NCBI RefSeq assembly: GCF_030693625.1
Contig: NZ_JAUYAF010000062.1
Location: 1 to 53,238 of the forward strand
Reading direction: 5' to 3'
Source: Phenylobacterium sp.
GTDB lineage: Bacteria; Pseudomonadota; Alphaproteobacteria; Caulobacterales; Caulobacteraceae
Length of the DNA stretch: 53,238 nt
In this document: in pieces, positions 1 to 8,619 of the stretch
Layout of the letters: each line of letters opens with the position of its first letter
How positions within the stretch are numbered: position 1 is the stretch's first letter
Program-made: the position numbers and the translations under genes
The notes under the pieces: generated by a model
The model's database searches: none
Seen by the model: only the letters and a program-made list of their open reading frames with translations
Told to the model about the DNA's origin: nothing

Positions 1-990
1 CGGGGCTTCGTAACCGGGCACCAGACGCTTGTAGATGTTGGTGGTGGAGTTGGAGAAGGCGTTGATGGCCTTGGCGTGCTTGATGATGCCGCCGATGTAC
101 CAGAGGCACATCTGGCTCAGGCCGGCGTACTTGTCGCCGGCGAACAGCGGCTTGCCGTCGCCCCAGATCGACTGGTGCACGTGCATGCCCGAGCCGTTGT
201 CGCCGAACATCGGCTTGGCCATGAAGGTGGCCGTCTTGCCGTAGGCCGCCGCCACGTTGTGGATGACGTACTTATAGAGCTGCAGGCGGTCGGCCATGAC
301 GATCATGGTGTCGAACTTCAGGCCGAGTTCGTGCTGGGCCGGGGCCACCTCGTGGTGGTGCTTTTCCGGCTTCATGCCGAGCTCGCCCATCACCGCCAGC
401 ATTTCGCCGCGCAGGTCCTGGGCCGAGTCGATCGGGTTGACGGGGAAGTAGCCGCCCTTCGGACCCGGACGGTGACCCATGTTGCCTTCGGCGTATTCCT
501 TGGCCGAGTTGCCGGGCAGTTCGATGGAGTCATAGGAGTAGCCGGTGTTGTTCGGCTGCACCGACCACTTCACGTCGTCGAAGATGAAGAACTCGGCTTC
601 CGGACCGAAGAACACGGTGTCGCCGATGCCCGAGGCCTTCACGAAGTTCAGCGCCGCCTTGGCGATGGAGCGCGGGTCGCGGTCATAGGGGGTGCCGGTG
701 TCGGGGTTCACGACATCGCAGAACAGGCACAGCGTGGTCTGCTGGTAGAAGGGGTCGATATAGGCGCTGTCCAGGTCCGGACGCAGCTTCATGTCGCTTT
801 CGTTGATGGCCTTCCAGCCGGCGATCGACGAGCCGTCGAACATCGTGCCGTCGTTGAGGAAGTCATCGTCGATCAGGTCGATGTCGAAGGTGACGTGTTG
901 CATCTTCCCGCGGATGTCGGTGAAGCGCACGTCGACGTACTTCACGTCCTTCTCTTTGATTTCGTTCAGAATGTCCTTGGCGGTCGCCAT
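1..990 (-). CDS. glnA: glutamine synthetase type I, N-terminal part (runs off left edge)
   Basis: Glutamine synthetase condenses glutamate and ammonia to glutamine using ATP, in the cytoplasm, as a dodecamer. The window holds the first 330 codons; the C-terminal third, including the adenylylation region, lies beyond base 1. Recognisable segments are the N-terminal beta-grasp region ending in FDGSSI, the catalytic FGPEAEFF segment with metal-binding glutamates, HHHEVAPAQHE, and the NGSGMHVHQS block that contacts substrate and nucleotide. The ATG at 988-990 (complement) begins MATAKDIL, the expected N-terminus. It lies 39 bases downstream of glnB on the same strand, so the two form a glnBA operon. 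Identity is very sure. Confidence 0.97.
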   Translation of the reverse strand, partial: MATAKDILNEIKEKDVKYVDVRFTDIRGKMQHVTFDIDLIDDDFLNDGTMFDGSSIAGWKAINESDMKLRPDLDSAYIDPFYQQTTLCLFCDVVNPDTGTPYDRDPRSIAKAALNFVKASGIGDTVFFGPEAEFFIFDDVKWSVQPNNTGYSYDSIELPGNSAKEYAEGNMGHRPGPKGGYFPVNPIDSAQDLRGEMLAVMGELGMKPEKHHHEVAPAQHELGLKFDTMIVMADRLQLYKYVIHNVAAAYGKTATFMAKPMFGDNGSGMHVHQSIWGDGKPLFAGDKYAGLSQMCLWYIGGIIKHAKAINAFSNSTTNIYKRLVPGYEAP

Positions 991-1029
991 AGTCGTATCC
1001 CCTTGCAGATGTCTCGATAGGCTAAAGTC

Positions 1030-1383
<354 letters not shown>

Positions 1384-1601
1384 TCAAACAGCGCCGCCCC
1401 AGCGGTTGCCGGCTACGAGCACGCTCCGGCGCGGGGCGACAAGGGGGCGCCCGCCGAGGTTTGCGCGGTGGCGGATGGGAATCCGCGAATGTCTATTTTC
1501 TCAGCAGAGGCTGCGCAAGAAATAACCACCGCCGGAATCGCCTTTGTCCGCCGGCTTCCGGCGCCTAGGATCGCGCGCAAGTTCGGGCGGAGGCGTGTGA
1601 C

Positions 1602-3137
1602 ATGGACGACAGGACCCCAGTTCTCATTGGCGCGGGCCAATTCACCTATCGTGGTGAGGCGGGCGCTTCGCCGTCCCCGACGCAGTTGCTGAAGATTGCG
1701 GCGGAACGCGCCGCGGCCGACGCCGGCCTGGGCGCGGAAGTCCTGGCGGCCATCGACGGCCTGGCGGTGGTGGGGTTCACGATCGACGCCCCCGGGGGCG
1801 GCCGGCTGGTGCCGCACTCCACCAATCCGCCCGCGACCCTGGCCGGGCGCATCGGGGCCAAGCCCGACTGGGCGGTCTATTCCCACATGGGGGGCAACAG
1901 CCCTCAGCAGCTGATCAATGTGGCCTGCGAGCGGATCGCCCGCGGCGACAACGACCTGACCCTGGTGGTGGGCTGCGAGTTCCTGGGGTCGGCCACCAAG
2001 CGCCTGACCAAGGGCCTCGGGTTCGACGACTGGGACGACGCCGAGGAGCTGCAGGCCCCGGAACGCATCGGCGATCCGCGTCCGGGCTCGACGCCGTACG
2101 AGAACAGGCACGGCCTGGGCCGGCCCATCAATGTCTACCCGCTGTTCGAGAACGCCCTGCGCGGCCGCGACGGCCGCTCGATCCCCGACCACCAGAAGCA
2201 GATGGGGGACCTGTTCGCCCCCTTCACCGAGGTGGCCGCCAAGAACCCCGAAGCCTGGTTCCCGGTGGCGCGCTCCTCGGCGGAGCTGATCACGGTGACC
2301 GAGCGCAACCGGATGGTGGGCTTCCCCTACACCAAGTATCTCAACGCCATCATGGAGGTCGACCAGTCGGCTGGCGTCCTCGTGTGCAGCCTCAAGAAAG
2401 CGCGCGAACTGGGCGTGGCGGAGGGAAAGTTTGTCTACCTGCACGGCTGCGCCGACGCCTATGACCTGTGGTTTCCCATCGACCGGCAGAACTACCATTC
2501 CAGTCCCGCCATGCGCCTGACCGGCCAGCGGGCGCTGTCGATGGCCGGCGTCAGCCTCGACGACATCGGCCACATCGACCTCTATTCCTGTTTCCCGGTC
2601 GCCGTGGAGATCGGCGCGGAGGAACTGGGCCTGAAGCTGGACGACCCGCGCGGCCTGACCGTGACCGGCGGGCTGCCCTATATGGGCGGGCCCGGGAACA
2701 ACTACGCCATGCACTCCATCGCCGTGATGATGCAGCGGCTGCGGGACAACCCCGGCGACTGGGGTCTGGTGACCGCCAATGGCTGGTTCCTCACCAAGCA
2801 GTCCACCGGGGTCTATTCCACCAACCTGCCCACCAAGCCCTTCGAACGCCAGGACCCGAAGGTGATCCAGGATCAGATCGACGCCCTGGCCCATCCGACT
2901 GTCATCGAACAGCCGCAAGGCGCCGCCACGATTGAGACGTACACGGTGGTTCACGGCCGGGAGGGCTACATGATGGGCATCGTCGTCGGCCGAGATTCCG
3001 AGGGCCGCCGCTTCGTAGCTGTGACCCCTAGCGACGAGGCCACCCTGCGCGACCTCGAATCGCGCGAAGGGGTGGGGCGTACGGGAACGGTCAGTCAGAC
3101 CGAAGACGGCCAGAAGAACATCTTCATTCCAGACTGA
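1602..3137 (+). CDS. thiolase-like protein type 1 (TLP1-type), annotated as acetyl-CoA acetyltransferase family
   Basis: The 511-residue protein has a thiolase fold followed by an extra C-terminal OB-like domain (from about residue 440: TYTVVHG, GIVVGRD), a layout that matches the TLP1 family. The usual thiolase nucleophile segment (a Cys near residue 90) is replaced by GGNSPQQLI, with no cysteine there. The C-terminal half keeps a His-containing GGPGNNYAMH block and a cysteine in DLYSCFPVA. From family knowledge, TLP1 proteins bind CoA compounds but are poor or inactive thiolases, so a true acetyltransferase activity is doubtful. The ATG at 1602 follows a GGCGGAGG purine tract. The gene is divergent from glnB and only 8 bases upstream of the phosphatase gene, probably co-transcribed. 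The fold is sure; the substrate is unknown. Confidence 0.85.
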   Translation: MDDRTPVLIGAGQFTYRGEAGASPSPTQLLKIAAERAAADAGLGAEVLAAIDGLAVVGFTIDAPGGGRLVPHSTNPPATLAGRIGAKPDWAVYSHMGGNSPQQLINVACERIARGDNDLTLVVGCEFLGSATKRLTKGLGFDDWDDAEELQAPERIGDPRPGSTPYENRHGLGRPINVYPLFENALRGRDGRSIPDHQKQMGDLFAPFTEVAAKNPEAWFPVARSSAELITVTERNRMVGFPYTKYLNAIMEVDQSAGVLVCSLKKARELGVAEGKFVYLHGCADAYDLWFPIDRQNYHSSPAMRLTGQRALSMAGVSLDDIGHIDLYSCFPVAVEIGAEELGLKLDDPRGLTVTGGLPYMGGPGNNYAMHSIAVMMQRLRDNPGDWGLVTANGWFLTKQSTGVYSTNLPTKPFERQDPKVIQDQIDALAHPTVIEQPQGAATIETYTVVHGREGYMMGIVVGRDSEGRRFVAVTPSDEATLRDLESREGVGRTGTVSQTEDGQKNIFIPD

Positions 3138-3145
3138 GATTTCCC

Positions 3146-3715
3146 ATGTCGCGACTCTACCTGATCCGCCACGGCAAGCCGGCCGCCGTCTGGGGCGAGG
3201 CCGATGACGATCCGGGCCTGGACGACGCCGGCCGGGCTCAGGCGGAGGCCGCCCGCGACCTGCTGCTGGCCCTGCCAGAGGCTGAGCGCCCTACCAAGGT
3301 GGTCAGCTCGCCCCTGCGCCGCTGCCGGGAAACCGCCATGCCGACCGCGCAGGCCCTGGGCGTTGAGATCGAGATCGACCCTTTCGTCGGCGAAATTCCC
3401 ACGCCGAAGGGCCTGACCGCCGAGCAGCGGCCGCCGTGGCTGCGCGAGGTCTTCCAGGGGCTCTGGAAGGACGTGAAGGGCGACCTGGACTACGACGCCT
3501 GGCGCCAGGACGTCGCCGGCTCGCTCAATGCGCGGGCAGGCACAGCCGTCTTCAGCCACTATGTGGCGATCAACGCGGTGATGTCACAGCTTGCTGGCGA
3601 TGAGCGCGTTCTGGTCTTCCGGCCCGACCACGCCTCGATCAGCGTGCTTGAGACCGACGGCGAGACCCTGCGCCTGGTGGAGCAGGGGCGAGAAGCCACC
3701 ACCGGCGTCCTTTAG
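3146..3715 (+). CDS. histidine phosphatase family protein
   Basis: The 189-residue protein belongs to the phosphoglycerate mutase/histidine phosphatase superfamily. It starts MSRLYLIRHGKPA, where RHG carries the catalytic histidine that is transiently phosphorylated. SSPLRRCRETA is the second conserved arginine motif, and FSHYVAINA near residue 135 supplies the second catalytic histidine. There is no signal peptide, so it is cytoplasmic. The substrate cannot be predicted: these enzymes range from sugar-phosphate to protein phosphatases. It lies 8 bases after the thiolase-like gene and just before the NAD(P)HX repair gene, suggesting one transcript of three genes. Confidence 0.88.
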   Translation: MSRLYLIRHGKPAAVWGEADDDPGLDDAGRAQAEAARDLLLALPEAERPTKVVSSPLRRCRETAMPTAQALGVEIEIDPFVGEIPTPKGLTAEQRPPWLREVFQGLWKDVKGDLDYDAWRQDVAGSLNARAGTAVFSHYVAINAVMSQLAGDERVLVFRPDHASISVLETDGETLRLVEQGREATTGVL

Positions 3716-3740
3716 AGTTAGAGTCCCAGGAGTAAGCGCC

Positions 3741-5186
3741 GTGCGGCCGATCCTCACCGTAGCTGAGATGGCGGCCGCCGACGCCGCGGCGATCGCGGCC
3801 GGGACCACTGGCGAGGCGCTGATGGCCCGCGCCGGCCTGGCCGTGGCCGACGCCATCTGCCAGCGCCATGCGCCGCGACCCACCGTCGTCCTGTGCGGCC
3901 CGGGCAACAATGGCGGTGACGGATATGTCGTCGCCCGCATCCTGGCCGAGCGCGGCTGGGACGTCTGGGTCGAGCGCCTGGCCCCGCCGGCCAGCGCCGA
4001 CGCCAAGGCCGCAGCGGCGCAATGGAGCGGCGATACCTGCGAAATCGGCGAGGCGACCCGCGAGGCGGACCTCTACGTCGACGCCCTGTTCGGGGCCGGC
4101 CTCAGCAAGCCGCTCGACGGGGAGGCGGCGCGCATGGCCCGGCTGTGCGAGCGCATCCCCGACCGCGTCATCGCCATCGACCTGCCCAGCGGCCTAGCCG
4201 GGGATACGGGCCAGGTGGTCGGCGACGTCGCCTTCTGCGCGGCCCTGACCATCACCTTCCATGCCAAGAAGCCGGCCCATGTGCTGGAGCCGGGCGCCAG
4301 CCGCTGCGGTGACATCGTCGTGGCCGACATCGGGCTGGTGACCGAGGGCGCGACCCTGCTGGAGAACACCCCGGAACTCTGGCTGTCGCGCTTCCCCTGG
4401 CCGGACGCCGGCGCGCACAAGCATGCGCGCGGCCGGCTGGTGGTGGTGAGCGGCGAGGCCTGGAACACTGGCGCAGCCCGCCTCGCGGCGCGCGCGGGCC
4501 TGCGCATGGGGGCGGGGCTGGTGACCCTGCTGTCGCCCACCGAGGCGCTCTCGGTCAACGCCGCCCACCTGGAAGCCGTCATGCTGCGTGGGTTCGACAC
4601 CGAGGTGGAGCTGGAGCAGCTGGCCGCCGATGTGGACGCCGCCATCATCGGCCCCGCGGCAGGGGTGAACGAGACGACCCTGCTCAATGTCCTGGCGCTC
4701 GCGCGCACCGGAGCGGCCCTGGTGATCGACGCCGACGCCATCACCGTGTTTCGCGACGACCCCGAGGAGCTGTTCTCGGTGCTGGACGTCGATGACGTCC
4801 TGACCCCCCATCCCGGGGAGTTCGAGCGGCTGTTCCCGGGGTTCCTGAAGGAGGCGCCCGAACGTATCGCCGCGGCCCGCCGCGCGGCCAAGAAGGCCGA
4901 CGCCATCGTGCTGCTCAAGGGCCCCGACACCGTCATCGCGGCCCCGGACGGTCGCACGGCGGTCAACACCAACGGGTCACCCTGGCTGGCCACCGCCGGC
5001 TCCGGCGATGTGCTGGCGGGCTTCATCGGCGCCCTGATCGCTCAGGGCATGGAAAGCTTCGAGGCGGCCTGCGCGGCGGCCTGGATCCACGCCGACGCCG
5101 CCGACCTGCACGGCCCGGGCCTGATCTCCGAGGACCTGCCGGGCCTGGCGCCCGCCGTCCTGCGGCGTCTGTACGACCTGCGTTAG
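3741..5186 (+). CDS. nnr: bifunctional NAD(P)H-hydrate epimerase / ADP-dependent NAD(P)H-hydrate dehydratase
   Basis: This fused repair enzyme converts damaged NADHX and NADPHX back to NADH and NADPH. The N-terminal domain (about residues 1-210) is the YjeF_N epimerase, with CGPGNNGGDGYVVAR and the LPSGLAGDTG segment. The C-terminal domain (about 225-480) is a ribokinase-like dehydratase with DADAIT, TPHPGEFERL and the nucleotide-binding block ATAGSGDVLAG. The 481-residue length is normal for the fused form. I chose the GTG at 3741 because CAGGAG sits about 8 bases before it and MRPILTVAEM is the usual N-terminus; an ATG upstream in the same frame at 3591 lies inside the phosphatase gene and is unlikely. 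Confidence 0.94.
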   Translation: MRPILTVAEMAAADAAAIAAGTTGEALMARAGLAVADAICQRHAPRPTVVLCGPGNNGGDGYVVARILAERGWDVWVERLAPPASADAKAAAAQWSGDTCEIGEATREADLYVDALFGAGLSKPLDGEAARMARLCERIPDRVIAIDLPSGLAGDTGQVVGDVAFCAALTITFHAKKPAHVLEPGASRCGDIVVADIGLVTEGATLLENTPELWLSRFPWPDAGAHKHARGRLVVVSGEAWNTGAARLAARAGLRMGAGLVTLLSPTEALSVNAAHLEAVMLRGFDTEVELEQLAADVDAAIIGPAAGVNETTLLNVLALARTGAALVIDADAITVFRDDPEELFSVLDVDDVLTPHPGEFERLFPGFLKEAPERIAAARRAAKKADAIVLLKGPDTVIAAPDGRTAVNTNGSPWLATAGSGDVLAGFIGALIAQGMESFEAACAAAWIHADAADLHGPGLISEDLPGLAPAVLRRLYDLR

Positions 5187-5237
5187 CCCCCCGTGGCCAA
5201 GCTTGTTGGCCCGTGCTACGAGGCCGGCGTTCTCTAG

Positions 5238-5339
5238 GAACCCCGCACGTGACCCGCTCCTGCGCAGCCCTCGCTATTCACGCCCAGGCCTTCATGGCCT
5301 GCCGCGTAGCTGTGCTCGAGGGGAGTGCGATCTAGGTTC
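5238..5339 (+). other. possible structured small RNA or leader upstream of lysE
   Basis: The gap between nnr and the LysE gene (5187-5429) contains nested complementary segments that could fold into one long interrupted hairpin: 5238-5242 with 5335-5339, 5244-5248 with 5325-5329, 5268-5273 with 5317-5322, 5280-5283 with 5304-5307, and 5285-5290 with 5296-5301 around a five-base loop. A large asymmetric bubble (5249-5267) lies on the 5' side. A terminator-like hairpin follows 10 bases later. Elongated hairpins with a central bubble recall 6S RNA, but no family signature could be confirmed and the conserved SRP RNA tip is absent. The strand is inferred from the terminator. Function is unknown. 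Confidence 0.3.
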
Positions 5340-5348
5340 GACTGATCC

Positions 5349-5377
5349 AAACCCCTCCCGACGCGGCGAGGGGTTTT
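5349..5377 (+). terminator. rho-independent terminator before lysE
   Basis: Nine-base stem (5349-5357 pairing with 5368-5376; AAACCCCTC and GAGGGGTTT) with a ten-base loop, ending in a short T run. It lies 163 bases after nnr and 53 bases before the LysE start, directly after the possible structured RNA, so it may end that RNA, end the nnr transcript, or act as an attenuator for lysE. Confidence 0.7.
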
Positions 5378-5429
5378 GCAGGTTTCGAGCGCCCCTCGTC
5401 CGTCTTCTGGCTCCTCCGAAGGAAAGCCG

Positions 5430-6044
5430 ATGACGTCCCTGACACCCCACCTGTTGCTGGCGCTGGCCCTGTTCGCCTTCGTCAATTCGATCACCCCTGG
5501 CCCCAACAACACCATGCTGATGGCCTCAGGGGCCAATTTCGGCTTCCGGGCGACCCTGCCTCACCTCAGCGGCGTGGCGATCGGCTTTGGGGTGATGGTG
5601 CTGGCGGTGGGGCTGGGCCTCGGCGGCCTGTTCTTGGCCTTCCCCTGGCTGCACGACGTGCTGGCCGTGGCCGGCGGCCTCTACATGATCTGGCTGGCGT
5701 GGAAGATCGCCACCTCCAAGGGCATGGCGGGCGGCCAGGCCGGCGGCCGGCCCCAGACCTTCTGGCAGGCCGCCGCCTTCCAGTGGGTCAACCCCAAGGC
5801 CTGGGCCATGGCCATCGGCGCCATCACGGCCTACGCCCCGGCGGAGAACTACAATCTCAATGTAATGCTGGTGGCCTTGGTGTTCATGGCGGTCAACGGA
5901 CCTTGCGTCACCATCTGGACCAGCTTCGGCGTCGGCCTGCGCCGGTTCCTGGACCGTCCGGCGGTGCTCAAGGCCTTCAACGTGACCATGGCGTTGCTCC
6001 TGCTGGCGTCCCTGATCCCCCTGGCCATGGAGGTGGCAGGCTAG
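5430..6044 (+). CDS. LysE/RhtB family amino-acid exporter
   Basis: The 204-residue integral inner-membrane protein has about six hydrophobic segments. It carries the family signature near the N-terminus (VNSITPGPNNTMLMASG) and the WVNPKAWAMA motif around residue 125. LysE/RhtB proteins export basic or neutral amino acids and homoserine lactone-like compounds by proton exchange; the substrate here cannot be assigned. The ATG at 5430 has a good GAAGGAAA ribosome-binding site, preferred over an in-frame upstream ATG at 5376 that overlaps the terminator. It is preceded by the possible structured RNA and terminator, so expression might be controlled through the leader. It is followed by an oppositely oriented tRNA gene. 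Confidence 0.92.
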   Translation: MTSLTPHLLLALALFAFVNSITPGPNNTMLMASGANFGFRATLPHLSGVAIGFGVMVLAVGLGLGGLFLAFPWLHDVLAVAGGLYMIWLAWKIATSKGMAGGQAGGRPQTFWQAAAFQWVNPKAWAMAIGAITAYAPAENYNLNVMLVALVFMAVNGPCVTIWTSFGVGLRRFLDRPAVLKAFNVTMALLLLASLIPLAMEVAG

Positions 6045-6141
6045 AGTGCGGAGCCGCGCCTCAGGGCGCGATGGGCCGGGCGGTCGTCGCCGTCATCTTG
6101 TCGATGGCCTTCGGGCCAGTGGGGGAATCTCGCTGGAAGGT

Positions 6142-6226
6142 TGGTGCGGCTAGAGGGACTCGAACCCCCACGCCTTGCGGCGTCTGGACCTAAACCAGGT
6201 GCGTCTACCAATTCCGCCATAGCCGC
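6142..6226 (-). tRNA. tRNA-Leu (anticodon TAG)
   Basis: On the minus strand the sequence folds as a class II tRNA. The acceptor stem GCGGCTA pairs with TAGCCGC (6220-6226 with 6146-6152). The D-arm carries ATTGGTAGACGC, the anticodon loop TTTAGGT gives anticodon TAG (reads CUA), a long variable arm CGCCGCAAGGCG follows, and the T-arm has GGTTCGAGTCC. Discriminator A and an encoded CCA are present (6142-6145). The first anticodon-stem pair is a C-A mismatch. Confidence 0.95.
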
Positions 6227-6238
6227 CAACACGGCCCG

Positions 6239-6266
6239 TCTATAGCTGGGCGGACGAAATGGGCAA
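6239..6266 (-). promoter_or_regulatory. putative sigma-70 promoter of tRNA-Leu
   Basis: On the minus strand a TTGCCC (-35; 6261-6266) and a TATAGA (-10; 6239-6244) are separated by 16 bases. The -10 ends 12 bases upstream of the mature tRNA 5' end. Its position argues against translation starting at the upstream in-frame ATG (6259) of the divergent methyltransferase gene. Confidence 0.55.
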
Positions 6267-6345
6267 GCCGACGCGCGCCATGCCGAAGAGCTTGACCCGA
6301 CCCCCGCCGCCGCAGAGCCTGGTGGCCACACGCGGGGAGAGGGCC

Positions 6346-6930
6346 TTGTCCACAGGCTACTACGACGACAACGCTGAGCGGTTCTTCGCCGACACCGCCT
6401 TCGTTGACCTGTCGGAGGGCCGAAGCCGCTTTGTCGCGGCCCTCCCACCAGGCGGCCGGATTCTGGACGCCGGCTGCGGCTCGGGCCGGGACGCCCTGGC
6501 CTTCCATGAGCTGGGTTTCGAGGTCACCGCCTTCGACGGCTCCGCCGCCATGGTGACGCGGGCCTCAGCCTTGACGGGCCTGGCCGTTCTGCACCTCAGC
6601 TTCGCCGAGGTGGCGTGGCTTGAGGCCTTCGACGGCATCTGGGCGAACGCCTCGCTGTTGCATGTTCCCCGTCGTGACCTGCCGGACATGATGCGCAGAC
6701 TCCGGGCAGCCCTGGTTCCAGGCGGCGTCTGGGAGCTGTCTTTCAAGCTCGGCAGGGGGGAACGCCACACGCCCGGGCGGCTGTTCACCGACCTCGATGA
6801 ACCAGCCGCCCGAGCCCTGATCCACGAGGTCGGGGGCCTGGAAACTCTCGCCATCACCGTAAGCTATGACGTGAGGCCCGGGCGCGAGACCGAGGGCTGG
6901 ACCAACGTCCTGGTCCGCCGCGTGGGGTGA
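6346..6930 (+). CDS. class I SAM-dependent methyltransferase
   Basis: The product is a Rossmann-fold methyltransferase with motif I ILDAGCGSGRDALAF, an acidic residue closing strand 2 (VTAFDGS), and the IWANASLLHVPR segment typical of the UbiE/Tam-like Methyltransf_11/25 group. I prefer the TTG at 6346 (194 residues, beginning MSTGYYDDNAERFF): GGGGAGAGG lies just upstream, and the YYDDNAERFF start is usual for this group. The alternative ATG at 6259 would add 29 proline-rich residues and overlap the tRNA-Leu promoter. The acceptor substrate is unknown. It is a single gene without an obvious operon partner. Confidence 0.85.
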   Translation: MSTGYYDDNAERFFADTAFVDLSEGRSRFVAALPPGGRILDAGCGSGRDALAFHELGFEVTAFDGSAAMVTRASALTGLAVLHLSFAEVAWLEAFDGIWANASLLHVPRRDLPDMMRRLRAALVPGGVWELSFKLGRGERHTPGRLFTDLDEPAARALIHEVGGLETLAITVSYDVRPGRETEGWTNVLVRRVG

Positions 6931-7078
6931 GGGCGCGCCGCCCTCTTTGGGCTTGGAGTGCGCGCCGTGAAATGACATAAGGTCGCCCGCTCGCCGCCAA
7001 CCCTGGCGGCGCTTACCTATTCAGCCGAGGCGGACCTGAAAGGCGCATGACACCGCGCCGTGTCCGGAAAATCCAAGA

Positions 7079-8443
7079 ATGTCGATGCAGATCGTTGAGA
7101 AGTCTGGTGAAGGCCTGAGCAAGGTCTTTAGCGTCACCGTCCCCATGTCGGACCTGGTCGAGCGCCTGGACGCCAAGATCGCCGAGATCACCCCCACCCT
7201 GAACATCAAGGGCTTCCGCCCCGGCAAGGTGCCGCAGGCTCACGTCCGCAAGCTCTATGGCAAGTCCATCATGAGCGAAGTCGTGGAGCAGACCCTCAAC
7301 GAGACCACCCAGAAGGTGCTCGAGGAGAACAAGCTGCGCCCCGCCGGCGATCCTGACCTGACGCCGAACGGTGACATGGCCCAGGTCATCGATGGCAAGG
7401 CCGACCTCGCCTACGACATCGCCATCGAGGTGATGCCCGAGTTCGAGCCCACCGACCTCACCAAGATCTCGCTGAAGCGCCCGGTCTACGAGCCCACCGA
7501 CGCCGAGGTGGACGAAGCCGTCGACGAACTGGCCAAGCAGAACCGCACCTATGAGACCCGCACCGGCAAGACCGTGAAGGCCAAGGACGGCGACATGGTC
7601 GTCATCGACTTCATCGGCCGCGCCGACGGCGTCGCCTTCGAAGGCGGCACGGGCGTGGACACCGAGCTGGTGCTGGGTTCGGGCAGCTTCATTCCCGGTT
7701 TCGAAGAGCAGCTGGTCGGCGCCAAGCCGGACGACAAGGTCATGGTCAAGGTGACCTTCCCGGCCGAGTATCAGGCCCCGAACCTCGCGGGCAAGGACGC
7801 CGAGTTCGAGACCACGGTGAAGGAAGTGAAGGCTCCGGTGGAGTCCAAGGCCGATGACGGCCTGGCCGAGCGCCTGGGCGTCGAAAGCCTTGAAAAGCTC
7901 CGGGAGCTGCTGAAGACCAACCTGGAAGGCCAATACTCGGGCGCTTCACGCTTCAAGCTGAAGCGCGCCCTGCTGGACGTGCTGGACGAGAAGCACGACT
8001 TCCCCCTGCCGCCCAAGATGGTGGAGGCCGAGTTCGCCCAGATCTGGGGTCAGGTTCAGTCCGACAAGGAACGCGGCACGTTGCCGCCGGAAGACCTGGA
8101 AAAGACCGACGACGTCCTGCAGACCGAATACCGTAAGATCGCCGAGCGCCGCGTGCGCCTGGGTCTGGTCCTGGCCGAGATCGGCCGGGTCAACAACGTC
8201 CAGATCACCGATCAGGAACTGGCTGAGGCCATGCGTGCCGAAGCCATGCGCTACGGCCCGCAAGCCCAGCAGATCTTCGACTTCTTCCGCCAGAATCCCG
8301 CCGCCCAGGCCCAGCTCCGGGCCCCGATCTTCGAGGACAAGGTCGTCGACCTGATCATCGAACAGGCCAAGGTGAAGGATGAGAAGGTGTCCAAGGACGA
8401 CCTGCTCAAGGAAGACGACATGCCGGCCGGCTACGGCGCCTAG
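7079..8443 (+). CDS. tig: trigger factor (ribosome-bound peptidyl-prolyl isomerase chaperone)
   Basis: Trigger factor binds the ribosome exit tunnel and folds nascent chains. The 454-residue protein shows the N-terminal ribosome-binding domain with the GFRPGKVP signature (about residues 44-51), a central FKBP-type isomerase domain (about 155-240; [27 protein letters not shown]), and a C-terminal helical chaperone region. An acidic/lysine-rich tail follows. The start at 7079 is followed by a second in-frame ATG at 7085; either is possible. In the related Caulobacter layout tig sits near clpP; here the TonB/YfiR/kinase island separates them. A strong terminator follows at 8465. Confidence 0.96.
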   Translation: MSMQIVEKSGEGLSKVFSVTVPMSDLVERLDAKIAEITPTLNIKGFRPGKVPQAHVRKLYGKSIMSEVVEQTLNETTQKVLEENKLRPAGDPDLTPNGDMAQVIDGKADLAYDIAIEVMPEFEPTDLTKISLKRPVYEPTDAEVDEAVDELAKQNRTYETRTGKTVKAKDGDMVVIDFIGRADGVAFEGGTGVDTELVLGSGSFIPGFEEQLVGAKPDDKVMVKVTFPAEYQAPNLAGKDAEFETTVKEVKAPVESKADDGLAERLGVESLEKLRELLKTNLEGQYSGASRFKLKRALLDVLDEKHDFPLPPKMVEAEFAQIWGQVQSDKERGTLPPEDLEKTDDVLQTEYRKIAERRVRLGLVLAEIGRVNNVQITDQELAEAMRAEAMRYGPQAQQIFDFFRQNPAAQAQLRAPIFEDKVVDLIIEQAKVKDEKVSKDDLLKEDDMPAGYGA

Positions 8444-8464
8444 AGGGCCTCGACAGACGAGATC

Positions 8465-8490
8465 AAGGGCGCCCGCCGGGCGCCCTTTTT
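8465..8490 (+). terminator. rho-independent terminator after tig
   Basis: Perfect ten-base stem (8465-8474 with 8478-8487; AAGGGCGCCC and GGGCGCCCTT), three-base loop, then a T run ending at 8490. It lies 21 bases beyond the trigger factor stop codon. Confidence 0.92.
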
Positions 8491-8619
8491 CGTTGCGGAA
8501 CCATTTTCGCATCCTTCGCGTTTCGGGTGATTGCGGAGCTTTCTGACGTGGTCAGGAGGCTCGTCGGCCCGGGGCGCTGCCTGTGAGCCGCTTGGTTGAG
8601 AGTTGGGCGGGGGCTCCGA

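Noticed and set aside
1413..2954. Long minus-strand frame opposite the thiolase-like gene
   Set aside because: Antisense shadow of a well-supported gene; composition biased to Gly, His, Arg and Gln; no recognisable domain.
5238..5339. Possible SRP (4.5S) RNA
   Set aside because: The length is similar but the conserved GGAA-loop region of SRP RNA is missing on both strands; the apical loop reads TTCAT.
6259..6345. Upstream ATG start for the methyltransferase
   Set aside because: The extra 29 residues are proline/arginine-rich and overlap the likely tRNA-Leu promoter; the TTG at 6346 has a good ribosome-binding site and the family-like start.
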